Below, piece after piece: positions 1 through 7,719 of a stretch of 64,000 nt of DNA. The DNA comes from Flavobacterium cauense R2A-7 (lineage in GTDB: Bacteria; Bacteroidota; Bacteroidia; Flavobacteriales; Flavobacteriaceae). The notes beneath the pieces are model-generated. The model was not told the DNA's origin. It ran no database searches and was given only the letters and a program-made list of their open reading frames with translations. Position 1 is the first letter of the stretch. The number at the start of each line of letters is the position of its first letter. Both the position numbers and the translations under genes were made by a program. Location of the stretch: contig NZ_AVBI01000019.1 in assembly GCF_000498475.1 (NCBI RefSeq), positions 62,001 through 126,000 of the forward strand, read 5' to 3'.

Positions 1-57
1 AATAAAGAAGACCTTTTCAGAAAAATTGCAGAGAATAACGATATTAAACTAAATTAA
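1..57 (+). CDS. C-terminal fragment of an unidentified protein (5' truncated by window edge)
   Basis: Frame 1 is open from the first base to a TAA at 55-57. It encodes 18 charged residues beginning NKEDLFRKIAE, which read like a helical protein C-terminus. The fragment is too short to assign to a family. It points toward the minus-strand fumarase gene, so the two would be convergent with an 87-base spacer in which I see no clear terminator. Confidence 0.35.
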   Translation, partial: NKEDLFRKIAENNDIKLN

Positions 58-144
58 AATCCGGCCACTAATCGCGATTTTATGCAATGGCTGCGTTTGG
101 AATTTTTTGAAATTATGTGAGCGGAAATTCACCTCTGTAGCGCT

Positions 145-1527
145 TTACACCATGTCTTCCGGTTTTACCCAAGTATCGAAATCTTCTGCAGAAACATAGC
201 CTAAACGGATGGCTTCCTCTTTTAAAGTTGTCCCGTTTTTATGAGCGGTTTGTGCAATTTCCGCCGCTTTGTAATACCCGATTTTAGTATTTAAAGCGGT
301 AACCAACATCAGGGAATTATCGACCAGTTCTTTAATTCTGTTGTAATTCGGTTCTATACCTTTGGCGCAATGTTCGTTAAAGGAAACACAGGCATCGCCC
401 AATAGTCTTGCCGATTGTAAAAAGTTGGCTGCAATCATAGGTTTAAAAACGTTTAGTTCGTAATGCCCTTGTGTGGCGCCAATGGTAATAGCAACGTCAT
501 TTCCCATAACCTGTGCGCAAACCATGGTTAAGGCTTCGCATTGTGTAGGGTTTACTTTTCCGGGCATAATGGAAGAACCGGGTTCGTTTTCCGGAATCAG
601 AATTTCTCCGATACCACTGCGCGGACCTGAAGCCATCATTCGGATATCATTCGCAATTTTATTCAGGGAAACGGCGAGTTGTTTTAATGCACCATGAGTT
701 TCCACCATAGCATCGTGTGCGGCTAAGGCTTCAAACTTATTTTCTGCGGTTTTAAACGGAAGATTGGTGAATTTCGCAATGTATTCGGCTACTTTTACAT
801 CATAGCCATTTGGAGCATTTAAACCCGTTCCTACGGCAGTTCCGCCAAGCGCCAGTTCGGATAAATGGGAAAGCGTGTTTTTTAAAGCCTTCAAGCCATG
901 ATTCAATTGGGAAACATAACCGGAAATTTCCTGACCGAGTGTAAGCGGAGTCGCATCCATCAAATGGGTTCTCCCAATTTTAACCACATTTTTAAAGGCT
1001 TCTGCTTTTGATTGCAGTGTATCACGAAGTTGTTCAATACCGGGAATCGTAGTTTCAATGATGATTTTATAAGCCGCAATGTGCATGGCAGTAGGGAAGG
1101 TGTCGTTGGACGATTGCGATTTGTTCACATCATCGTTGGCTTTGATGAAGGATTCTTCGCCAATTTCCTTACCAGCTAAAACCTGAGCGCGATTGGCAAT
1201 AACTTCATTCACGTTCATGTTACTTTGCGTGCCCGAACCGGTTTGCCAAATTACCAGCGGAAAATTATCGTTGAGTTTTCCTTGTAAAATTTCTTCGCAA
1301 ACCTGAGCAATTGCCTCTCGTTTTTCTGTTGATAAACTGCCCAACTCGCAATTGGTGTAAGCGGCTGCTTTTTTTAAATAGGCAAAAGCTTCGATAATTT
1401 CTTTGGGCATGGAGGCCGGTTCACCAATTTTGAAGTTGTTTCGGGAACGTTCGGTTTGTGCACCCCAGTATTTTTCTGACGGAACACGTACTTCACCCAT
1501 GGTATCTTTTTCAATTCTAAAGTGCAT
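145..1527 (-). CDS. fumC: class II fumarate hydratase
   Basis: Interconverts fumarate and L-malate in the TCA cycle, as a cytoplasmic homotetramer without an Fe-S cluster. The 460-residue length is normal for FumC. Visible family motifs are GTQSNMN (about residues 98-104), SSNDTFPTA (about 139-147), GRTHLMDA (about 185-192) and the signature loop [11 protein letters not shown] (about 317-327), which carries the catalytic serine. It starts at an ATG and is transcribed alone on the minus strand. Argininosuccinate lyase and aspartase share the fold, but the start of the protein and the [11 protein letters not shown] context fit fumarase best. Confidence 0.96.
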   Translation of the reverse strand: MHFRIEKDTMGEVRVPSEKYWGAQTERSRNNFKIGEPASMPKEIIEAFAYLKKAAAYTNCELGSLSTEKREAIAQVCEEILQGKLNDNFPLVIWQTGSGTQSNMNVNEVIANRAQVLAGKEIGEESFIKANDDVNKSQSSNDTFPTAMHIAAYKIIIETTIPGIEQLRDTLQSKAEAFKNVVKIGRTHLMDATPLTLGQEISGYVSQLNHGLKALKNTLSHLSELALGGTAVGTGLNAPNGYDVKVAEYIAKFTNLPFKTAENKFEALAAHDAMVETHGALKQLAVSLNKIANDIRMMASGPRSGIGEILIPENEPGSSIMPGKVNPTQCEALTMVCAQVMGNDVAITIGATQGHYELNVFKPMIAANFLQSARLLGDACVSFNEHCAKGIEPNYNRIKELVDNSLMLVTALNTKIGYYKAAEIAQTAHKNGTTLKEEAIRLGYVSAEDFDTWVKPEDMV

Positions 1528-1604
1528 AACGATGGTAATTTTCCTTAAAATTAGTGAATATCAATCGTTTAATCATTACCGTTAAAATAAATTTAAGATA
1601 AGTA

Positions 1605-1635
1605 TTGTTCATGCTGAATTTTACCCGTATATTTG
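1605..1635 (+). promoter_or_regulatory. Bacteroidota-type promoter for the small membrane protein
   Basis: TTG at 1605-1607 and TATATTTG at 1628-1635 are separated by 20 bases. This matches the -33 TTG / -7 TAnnTTTG consensus of Bacteroidota primary sigma factors. Transcription should begin near 1642, which excludes a TTG at 1633 as a start codon and favours the ATG at 1663. Confidence 0.6.
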
Positions 1636-1662
1636 GCAAGAATTCATAAAATTCCGGAAAAC

Positions 1663-1824
1663 ATGTTTGAATTTCAACAGTATTTAGGCTTTTTACTTTT
1701 CTTAGGTATTTTCTTAACAGGATTTTGGCTTATGCTATTCTTGGTAAACTTCGTGTTTTACTGGGTTGGTGGAGCACTTTGGGAAAGATTCAAAGAGAAA
1801 AGAGCAGAAAGAGCACAAGAGTAA
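1663..1824 (+). CDS. small membrane protein of unknown function (53 aa)
   Basis: The protein begins MFEFQQYLGFLLFLG. It has a strongly hydrophobic segment over about residues 8-35, probably one long or two short membrane helices, then a positively charged tail (WERFKEKRAERAQE) that would lie in the cytoplasm. The frame stays open upstream to a TTG at 1633, but that codon lies inside the predicted -7 element, so I start at the ATG. A strong hairpin terminator follows 26 bases after the stop, making this a monocistronic unit. I do not recognise a family and propose no function. A real gene is supported by promoter, composition and terminator together. Confidence 0.6.
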   Translation: MFEFQQYLGFLLFLGIFLTGFWLMLFLVNFVFYWVGGALWERFKEKRAERAQE

Positions 1825-1850
1825 GCGCAAAGTCGTTTTTCTTCGAAATA

Positions 1851-1880
1851 AAAAAGTCCCGACATTTCGGGACTTTTTTT
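1851..1880 (+). terminator. intrinsic terminator
   Basis: An 11-bp perfect stem (1852-1862 with 1867-1877, core GTCCCGA/TCGGGAC) has a 4-base loop and runs into a T tract. The 5' A run means it could also work in reverse for the TonB receptor transcript. Nearly the same stem is reused at 49322-49352. Confidence 0.85.
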
Positions 1881-1919
1881 ATGCTTTTTTGTTTCCAAAA
1901 GGAATATGGTTTATGTCTT

Positions 1920-2027
1920 TAGCCCTGGGTGGAGTGGCATCCTTTTTTATCTTTTCCCGTCACAAAAGCGGGAAAAGATGAAAAAGATAGAGCAGAAAAC
2001 GGGAACATGGACGGCTGATAGTTCCCA
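1920..2027 (+). ncRNA. structured intergenic element resembling the Flavo-1 RNA motif
   Basis: The element begins TAGCCCTGGGTGGAG and continues TGGCATCC into a long hairpin. An 11-bp perfect stem (1949-1959 with 1969-1979) closes a 9-base loop and is extended by CTTTTTT (1942-1948) pairing with GAAAAAG (1980-1986). The 3' flank has GAGC and GGGAAC, and GGGAAC (2001-2006) can pair with GTTCCC (2021-2026). The conserved flanks around a variable hairpin match the dispersed Flavobacterium element I remember as Flavo-1 (Weinberg et al. family). Function is unknown. Orientation is inferred from the remembered consensus. Read on the other strand, it would be the 3' untranslated region of the TonB receptor. 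Confidence 0.55.
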
Positions 2028-2060
2028 AGCCATTAGCTCCCAATTCTTCCAAGTTAAAAA

Positions 2061-4541
2061 TTATCCTCCGATGTAATCATCACCGTTATCACCGCCGTTT
2101 TTCACCGGACGTTCTTTTTCGGTTTTCTTTTTGTTGAAACGGTACGTGAACGACAAGTTAATCTGACGTTGTCTCCACTGCATTTCTGTATGCGTTATGG
2201 CTTGCGGCAGGTTGCTGTCGAAAATTCTTTTTCTGGAATTGAAAACATCATTAACGTTTAACGAAATGGTACCTTTATCTTTCAGTACATCTTTACTGAA
2301 GGCTAGATTGGCAGAGGCAATTCCTAAACTTTTACCCTGTGCATTTTTTTGTGGCGCGTTGTAGGTTGCATTGGTTTGCCAGTCAATTCCATAAGGCAAT
2401 GAAATTTTGGAGCTCACGCGGGCAAACCATGAGAATGCTACGTTATCGAAATTCTGAACCACTTCATTACCTAAATAATTGGTGTATTTGTAATCTCCTT
2501 GGGTTTCATTTCGGAACATGTTGAAGTTTCCGTTTAATCTCCACCATTTGTATGGGGTGTAATTTAACGTGAATTCAAAACCGGTTCTGTATTCTGTTGC
2601 TAAGTTAATTGGCGTACTTTCGATTACCGGAGTACCGTCAACAAATGTTCCGGATTCACGCTGAATGAACTGAAACGAATTTTTGGTACTGTTAAAGTAG
2701 GCAGAAGTATTGAATGTCAGTTTGCTCCATTGTTTCATGAAACCGATATCGAAAGCATCGGTGAACGATGGATTGATGTCCGGATTTCCTTTGAAATAGC
2801 TCAGGTTACTCGAGTAATTTGAAAACGGATTCAGGAAGCGGCCTCTCGGACGGTTAATTCTTTTGCTGTAATTTACACTAACACTGCTTTTTTCGGCAAT
2901 TTCGTAAGTTAAAAAAGCACTTGGAAAAAAGTTGTTATAGCGTTTGTTGTTAAAATCGCTTGTTGTTAATAGGTTAACATCGACGTTGGTATCTTCAAAA
3001 CGCATTCCCAACAAATAGCTGAACTTACCCACTTTGTTTCCGTATTGTGTATACAATGCGTTTACTTTTTCTTTGTATTGTAAGTTGTTGGTAAATAGTG
3101 GATTAATTGTTCCAGCGTTTGTGTTCGGATCAATATTTTCTTCTACTTTGTAATCTGTCAGTGTTTCGGAGAAATCGCCTCGGTAACCGGCTTCAAATTG
3201 TCCTTTTCCAATAGGTAAAACATAATCGGTTTGGAAAAGGCTTCTGTTTTGTTTTTGGTTATTCAGGGTTCCTGAAATGATTGGGAGGCTTCCACTGTTA
3301 AGTGTTGTTTCAGAAATTGTGGAAATATCATTGTCGTAATTGGTTGAAAATGAGATGTCCGCGGTTAGTTTGTGGCCGTCTTTTTTGAAGTTTTTCGTCA
3401 GATTTGACGAGTAGTTGAAATTACGGCTGTTGTTTGTCTGATTATTGAATCGGTTTTTAATACTCAATAAATTTCTGTTTTCATCGTAGTTGTAGAAATT
3501 TACATCTTCCGGGTTGGCACCGTCATTTTTGGAAAAAGACAAAGAGTTTGTCCATGAAGTCGATTTGTTTAAAAACCATTCCATTCCGAAATTGGCGTTG
3601 TGGCCTTCGCGTTGTCTTTCGTTTTCTCTTTTTTCATCGATGTATTTCGGTGAACCCGGAGAAGGATTGGTGTATTCGGAATTTCGGGTATAATTTCCCG
3701 GGCTTTCACTATTGTTGTAACCAATACTGGTGAAAAGATTAAAGTTTTCACCTCGGAAGTTCACATTTCCGTTGATGTTATTGTTTTTGTAATAACCAAC
3801 AGTTCCGGTTACGCTTCCGTTTAAACCCTGTGCTTTTCCTTTTTTAAGGATGATATTCACGATACCTCCTCCACCTTCTGCGTCGTAACGCGCTGACGGA
3901 TTGGTGATTACTTCAACTTTTTCAACGGCATCAGCGGGAAGTTGTTTCAAGGCTTGTGCTACGTTAACGCCAATCATACCGGACGGTTTTCCATCGATTA
4001 GAATACGAACACTTTCGTTGCCTCTTAAACTAACATTACCATCGGCATCTACTGAAACGGAAGGAACATTGTCCAAAACATCGCTGGCAGTTCCACCTTT
4101 TACAGTCATATCTTTACCAACGTTGTATACTTTTTTGTCTAATTTAATGTCGACTGTAGATTTTTCGGCTACAATAACAACTTCATCCAATTGTTTAGAA
4201 TCTTCTGCTACTGCAATGGTTCCCAAATTGGTGTTGGAATTGATTGCCTTGTCTTTGAATTCTACGGTTTTAAAGCCTAAGAATTCTACTTTAATATAGT
4301 AAACACCAGCAGGAACATCGAAAGTGAATTCTCCTTTAGCGTCTGTCATTCCACCAGAAACGATAGAAGCGTTTTTAGTGTTTTGAGCATAAATACTGGC
4401 GTATTCCAGTGGCTGATTCGTTGATTTCTCAATTACTTTTCCAGTTACTTTTACTTTTGCAGTTTGCTGCTTTTGCTGTGCAAATGAAAAGAGTGTAGTG
4501 ACCAGTAATAAAAATGTTATTACCGAATGAAGCTTTTTCAT
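2061..4541 (-). CDS. TonB-dependent outer-membrane receptor (beta-barrel family 3 type)
   Basis: Outer-membrane receptor expected to import an unknown substrate using TonB energy. A signal peptide (MKKLHSVITFLLLVTTLFSFAQ-like, about residues 1-21) precedes a carboxypeptidase-regulatory-like domain (about 28-115). A plug follows (about 120-235) with LRGNESVRILIDGKPSG and GGGGIVNIILKK. The long C-terminal barrel is rich in Asn, Tyr and Phe and resembles Pfam OMP_b-brl_3. At 826 residues it is typical of the family. There is no SusD partner beside it, so it is not an obvious SusC. The very C-terminus is hydrophilic (KNGGDNGDDYIGG) rather than ending in an aromatic residue. A TAATTTTG -7 candidate lies upstream. 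Confidence 0.9.
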   Translation of the reverse strand: MKKLHSVITFLLLVTTLFSFAQQKQQTAKVKVTGKVIEKSTNQPLEYASIYAQNTKNASIVSGGMTDAKGEFTFDVPAGVYYIKVEFLGFKTVEFKDKAINSNTNLGTIAVAEDSKQLDEVVIVAEKSTVDIKLDKKVYNVGKDMTVKGGTASDVLDNVPSVSVDADGNVSLRGNESVRILIDGKPSGMIGVNVAQALKQLPADAVEKVEVITNPSARYDAEGGGGIVNIILKKGKAQGLNGSVTGTVGYYKNNNINGNVNFRGENFNLFTSIGYNNSESPGNYTRNSEYTNPSPGSPKYIDEKRENERQREGHNANFGMEWFLNKSTSWTNSLSFSKNDGANPEDVNFYNYDENRNLLSIKNRFNNQTNNSRNFNYSSNLTKNFKKDGHKLTADISFSTNYDNDISTISETTLNSGSLPIISGTLNNQKQNRSLFQTDYVLPIGKGQFEAGYRGDFSETLTDYKVEENIDPNTNAGTINPLFTNNLQYKEKVNALYTQYGNKVGKFSYLLGMRFEDTNVDVNLLTTSDFNNKRYNNFFPSAFLTYEIAEKSSVSVNYSKRINRPRGRFLNPFSNYSSNLSYFKGNPDINPSFTDAFDIGFMKQWSKLTFNTSAYFNSTKNSFQFIQRESGTFVDGTPVIESTPINLATEYRTGFEFTLNYTPYKWWRLNGNFNMFRNETQGDYKYTNYLGNEVVQNFDNVAFSWFARVSSKISLPYGIDWQTNATYNAPQKNAQGKSLGIASANLAFSKDVLKDKGTISLNVNDVFNSRKRIFDSNLPQAITHTEMQWRQRQINLSFTYRFNKKKTEKERPVKNGGDNGDDYIGG

Positions 4542-4572
4542 GAATTATTATTTTGTTTGCCTTTTAAGACTG

Positions 4573-4580
4573 CAAAATTA
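4573..4580 (-). promoter_or_regulatory. candidate -7 element of the TonB receptor
   Basis: On the minus strand this reads TAATTTTG, matching TAnnTTTG, about 32 bases before the ATG. The nearest upstream TTG is 24 bases away, longer than ideal, so the call is tentative. Confidence 0.35.
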
Positions 4581-4603
4581 ATCCTTGGTTTAAGCCTGAA
4601 TTC

Positions 4604-4629
4604 ACAAATGTTTGTTAAAACAAATGTTT
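4604..4629. repeat. direct repeat upstream of the TonB receptor promoter
   Basis: ACAAATGTTT occurs at 4604-4613 and 4620-4629, a period of 16 bases. Each copy is roughly palindromic (ACAAA-TG-TTTGT for the first). The pair sits just upstream of the candidate -7 element and just downstream of the arsC stop, a plausible place for a regulator site. Confidence 0.4.
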
Positions 4630-4636
4630 AATTATT

Positions 4637-4978
4637 CTAAATAATCTCTAAGATTTTCTCTGTCGGACGGCCGATTACAGCTTTATCTCCGTTTATAATG
4701 ATGGGTCTTTCGATAAGAATCGGGTTTTGAAGCATTATTGCAATCACTTCATCGTCAGACAGTTCTTTGTCCTTGAAATTTTCTTTCCAAACCGTTTCTT
4801 TGGTTCGTACCAGTTCAATTGGTTTGATGTTTAGTTTTTCAATAATCGAAATTAACTCACTTTTGGTTAATGTCTCGTCAAGATATTTAATAGTTTCGAA
4901 TGTCAGACCTTTTTCTTCCAATAAACAAACACCTTCTCTTGATTTGGTGCATCTTGGGTTGTGATAGATTGTAATCAT
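4637..4978 (-). CDS. arsC: ArsC-family (glutaredoxin-type) reductase
   Basis: Thioredoxin-fold protein of the ArsC/Spx family, 113 residues. The catalytic cysteine C10 sits in HNPRCTKSRE. Arg58, Arg91 and Arg104 align with the three anion-binding arginines of glutaredoxin-linked arsenate reductase (R773 type), which supports arsenate reductase chemistry over an Spx-type regulator. No arsenite efflux pump or ArsR is nearby, so its role in resistance is uncertain; many Bacteroidota carry such a solitary copy. It diverges from the CPBP gene and lies upstream of the TonB receptor on the same strand with a 95-base spacer. Confidence 0.85.
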   Translation of the reverse strand: MITIYHNPRCTKSREGVCLLEEKGLTFETIKYLDETLTKSELISIIEKLNIKPIELVRTKETVWKENFKDKELSDDEVIAIMLQNPILIERPIIINGDKAVIGRPTEKILEII

Positions 4979-5078
4979 TTTATTTTTTTAGCAAAAGTAA
5001 CCGATATAATTTGAAAAATGAAGTAACTTCGATGTAACAAATTGCATTGCAACGGCACCAATTACTAAAATTTCGCTC

Positions 5079-5993
5079 ATGTTTATTGAACAAGTAAAAA
5101 CCAAAGACTTTAATTTCATTTTGTATCTTCCTGTTTTGTTGGGATTCTTTTTATTAATGGCCTCCAATTTTATCATGACACAAGACATGAGTACTGAGGT
5201 TATTATGAACCAGATGATTGCGGAATGGGGAACTAATATTACGTTTGTTATAGTAATTATTCCGCTGTCGTTAATGTGTTTGGGATTGTTGTTTTGGGTA
5301 AAATTCATCAACAGACAAAGTCTCAGAAGTTTTACCACTTCGCGCAAGAAAGTCGACTGGAGCCGTGTTTTTTTCTCTTTTGGTTTATGGGCTTTGATTA
5401 CTTCGGTATTAACCGCTGTCGCTTATTTTTCGGCACCGGAAAATTTTGTAATCAATTTTGAACCCGTACCGTTTTTCACATTTCTCGTTTTGGCAATTAT
5501 CCTAATTCCGTTGCAAACCAGTTTTGAGGAATATTTTTTCCGTGGTTATTTAATGCAGGGATTGGGAGTTCTGACTAACAGTAGGCTGATTCCGTTTTTA
5601 ACGTCTTCAATTTTGTTTGGATTGATGCATATTGCCAATCCTGAAGTAGGTAAATTGGGCATGGTAATTATGATTTATTACATCGGAACGGGTTTCTTTT
5701 TAGGAATCTTAACGCTGATGGACGAAGGTTTGGAACTTGCATTGGGTTTTCATGCCGCCAATAATTTAGTAGGAGCACTTTTAGTTACCGCGGATTGGAC
5801 AGCTTTTCAAACAAATTCGGTGTTAAAAGATATTTCAGAACCTACAGCGGGTTTTGATGTCGTAGTTCCGGTTTTTATAATTTTCCCGATACTGTTATTT
5901 GTTTTTTCAAAAAAATACGGATGGACGAATTGGAAAGAAAAACTTTTCGGAAAGCTTACTGCCGGGACAGAAATTGAAACGATTGGCAACTAA
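5079..5993 (+). CDS. CPBP family intramembrane metalloprotease
   Basis: Multi-pass membrane protein with all three CPBP (type II CAAX protease/bacteriocin-processing) motifs: E150-E151-xxx-R155 in EEYFFRG, FxxxH at H184 (FGLMH), and HxxxN at H225/N229 (HAANN). These residues line the glutamate-dependent active site inside the membrane. About seven hydrophobic segments are visible. Its stop codon overlaps the start of the following menE by one base (TAATG), so the two are translationally coupled. The physiological substrate is unknown; the pairing with menE probably reflects shared transcription rather than a shared pathway. Confidence 0.9.
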   Translation: MFIEQVKTKDFNFILYLPVLLGFFLLMASNFIMTQDMSTEVIMNQMIAEWGTNITFVIVIIPLSLMCLGLLFWVKFINRQSLRSFTTSRKKVDWSRVFFSFGLWALITSVLTAVAYFSAPENFVINFEPVPFFTFLVLAIILIPLQTSFEEYFFRGYLMQGLGVLTNSRLIPFLTSSILFGLMHIANPEVGKLGMVIMIYYIGTGFFLGILTLMDEGLELALGFHAANNLVGALLVTADWTAFQTNSVLKDISEPTAGFDVVVPVFIIFPILLFVFSKKYGWTNWKEKLFGKLTAGTEIETIGN

Positions 5994-7030
5994 TGAAAGT
6001 AAATTATTTAACTGTACATTCTGATTTTAAGTTGAATGGAAATCACTTCGGGAAGGATGAATTGTGTGTGTTTGCCAATGAAATAAAAAGTTCTGAAGAA
6101 GAATACAAACAACAATTGGCAAAATTTATTTTGGAATGGTTTGACGAGAATAATTATGTCGAATTAACCACTTCAGGAACAACAGGAACTCCTAAAACCA
6201 TTCGGTTGCAGAAAAACGCTATGGTAAATTCAGCATTGGCTACGGCTGAGTTTTTCAATGTAAAAGCAAATTGTAAAGCACTGCATTGTTTGCCAACCCA
6301 ATATATAGCCGGAAAAATGATGTTGATACGCGCATTGGTTTTAGGTTGGGATCTGGATTTGGTTAAGCCGAACAACCATCCGCTTGACGGAACTGCCAAA
6401 ACCTATGATTTTGCTGCAATGGTACCGCTTCAGGTGGAAAAATCTTTAACAGAGTTGTATCGTATTAAAAAGGTAATTATTGGTGGTGCAAAACTGAATT
6501 CTACTTTAGCAGACGCATTAAAACAACTTTCAACGGAAGTTTATGAAACGTATGGAATGACCGAAACCATAACGCATATTGCGGCCAAAAAAGTACAGGA
6601 CAATGCTTTTTCGGTTTTGCCCGGTATTGAAATTACTACTGATAACAGAAATTGTCTGGTGATTGAAGCACCGCGACTTTCTGATGAAAAAATCACTACA
6701 AACGATGTGGTTGAAATACTTGAAGGAAACAGATTTATTTGGCTTGGGCGTTTTGATAATGTGATTAACAGTGGAGGCGTGAAGCTGTTTCCCGAGAAAA
6801 TAGAGGAGAAGCTTTCGGGTAAAATTCCGCACCGTTTTTTTGTTATCGGAAAACCGGATACCACTTTGGGAGAAAAATTGATTTTGGTTATTGAAAGTGA
6901 ACCGTATACAATTGAAAATTCGGTTTTCGATACTTTGGATAAATATGAAAAACCGAAAGAAGTTTTGTTTGTTCCGAAATTTTCAGAAACGGAAACCGGG
7001 AAAATAAAGCGTGCTGATTCAATCGCATAA
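5993..7030 (+). CDS. menE: o-succinylbenzoate-CoA ligase-like AMP-binding enzyme
   Basis: Adenylate-forming enzyme expected to activate o-succinylbenzoate to its CoA thioester in menaquinone synthesis. The phosphate-binding motif TTSGTTGTPKT covers residues 59-69, the adenylation motif YETYGMTETITH lies near 183, and the C-terminal catalytic lysine region is TGKIKRADS (K337/K339). At 345 residues it is shorter than E. coli MenE (about 450), as usual for Bacteroidota. Start codon overlaps the CPBP stop. No other men gene is in view, so the substrate is inferred from family resemblance. Confidence 0.8.
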   Translation: MKVNYLTVHSDFKLNGNHFGKDELCVFANEIKSSEEEYKQQLAKFILEWFDENNYVELTTSGTTGTPKTIRLQKNAMVNSALATAEFFNVKANCKALHCLPTQYIAGKMMLIRALVLGWDLDLVKPNNHPLDGTAKTYDFAAMVPLQVEKSLTELYRIKKVIIGGAKLNSTLADALKQLSTEVYETYGMTETITHIAAKKVQDNAFSVLPGIEITTDNRNCLVIEAPRLSDEKITTNDVVEILEGNRFIWLGRFDNVINSGGVKLFPEKIEEKLSGKIPHRFFVIGKPDTTLGEKLILVIESEPYTIENSVFDTLDKYEKPKEVLFVPKFSETETGKIKRADSIA

Positions 7031-7033
7031 AAA

Positions 7034-7098
7034 AACCACAAAGTCGCTTTTTCAGTTCACATCGCCCATACGACGAAGGTTAAGCAATCTTTGTGGTT
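7034..7098. repeat. inverted repeat between convergent genes
   Basis: Ten-base arms AACCACAAAG (7034-7043) and CTTTGTGGTT (7089-7098) are perfect complements separated by 45 bases. They lie between the menE and DoxX stop codons. It may act as a bidirectional stop or be a remnant of a dispersed element. Confidence 0.4.
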
Positions 7099-7124
7099 AT
7101 GTATAGAAAGAAGTTGTTTTCGCT

Positions 7125-7547
7125 TTATTGCTGCATTTTAAAATAATAATCGGCAGAGTGTTTTCCGCTTCCATAGAAAAGGAAGAATACACAAACAATT
7201 AATGTAATAGACGACAGAATAAAATTCACAGTATTAAATTCTCCGATAAAATTCACAGCCACAGCTCCGAACAGAATTGGTAATTGTGCCCAAATGGACC
7301 ATCGGGTCAGTAATCCGAATGCAATCATAATGCCTCCCATCATGTGCGCAGCGGCAATGTAATGAATCAGTAACATTTCACTTCCGAAATTTTGCATTGA
7401 ATTCAAAATCTCATGAAGGTATTGTTTGTTGGTGATAAACGAAACGCCTTTTGTAATTAAAAAAATCCCAAGAGCAATTCGTAATACGTCAATGGGATAG
7501 CTTGTGTGTGCATTTGCCCATTTGTTTAAGTTTTTTACAGTATCCAT
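7125..7547 (-). CDS. DoxX family membrane protein
   Basis: A 140-residue protein with four hydrophobic segments (about residues 18-36, 60-80, 85-103 and 107-127). The family-typical opening IDVLRIALGIFLITKGVSFI and HMMGGIMIAFGLLTRW in the middle fit DoxX. Proteins of this family are small inner-membrane proteins tied loosely to redox or stress roles. No partner gene here narrows its job. The ATG lies 172 bases from the M1 aminopeptidase stop with a hairpin between, so it is probably its own transcription unit. Confidence 0.8.
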   Translation of the reverse strand: MDTVKNLNKWANAHTSYPIDVLRIALGIFLITKGVSFITNKQYLHEILNSMQNFGSEMLLIHYIAAAHMMGGIMIAFGLLTRWSIWAQLPILFGAVAVNFIGEFNTVNFILSSITLIVCVFFLFYGSGKHSADYYFKMQQ

Positions 7548-7631
7548 GGCATTTCTTATTTGGTTTACCCTAAATTATTAATAACGAAACACATAACGTA
7601 ATTTTTTCGTTAAAAGCAATTTAAAAATCGA

Positions 7632-7667
7632 CAAAATGTGATTTGAACATACAAATACTACATTTTG
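7632..7667 (-). terminator. probable hairpin terminator of the M1 aminopeptidase gene
   Basis: CAAAATGT (7632-7639) pairs with ACATTTTG (7660-7667), and ATTTG (7641-7645) with CAAAT (7652-7656), around a 6-base loop with a small bulge. On the minus strand a T-rich stretch follows after a few bases. It lies 53 bases beyond the M1 gene stop. Confidence 0.4.
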
Positions 7668-7719
7668 TTTTATTTGGTAATCGAAATATGTGTAAAAAAC
7701 AGTTTTACAGTGAGTTATG

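Noticed and set aside
1633..1662. TTG start for the small membrane protein
   Set aside because: The codon lies within the TATATTTG promoter element, so it should not be transcribed as a start.
3901..4299. 132-residue plus-strand frame opposite the TonB plug region
   Set aside because: Antisense shadow of conserved plug codons.
4988..5347. 119-residue minus-strand frame in the arsC-CPBP spacer
   Set aside because: Mostly antisense to the CPBP N-terminus; no independent signal.
6541..7041. 166-residue minus-strand frame opposite menE
   Set aside because: Antisense to conserved adenylation motifs, unsupported by a promoter or terminator.
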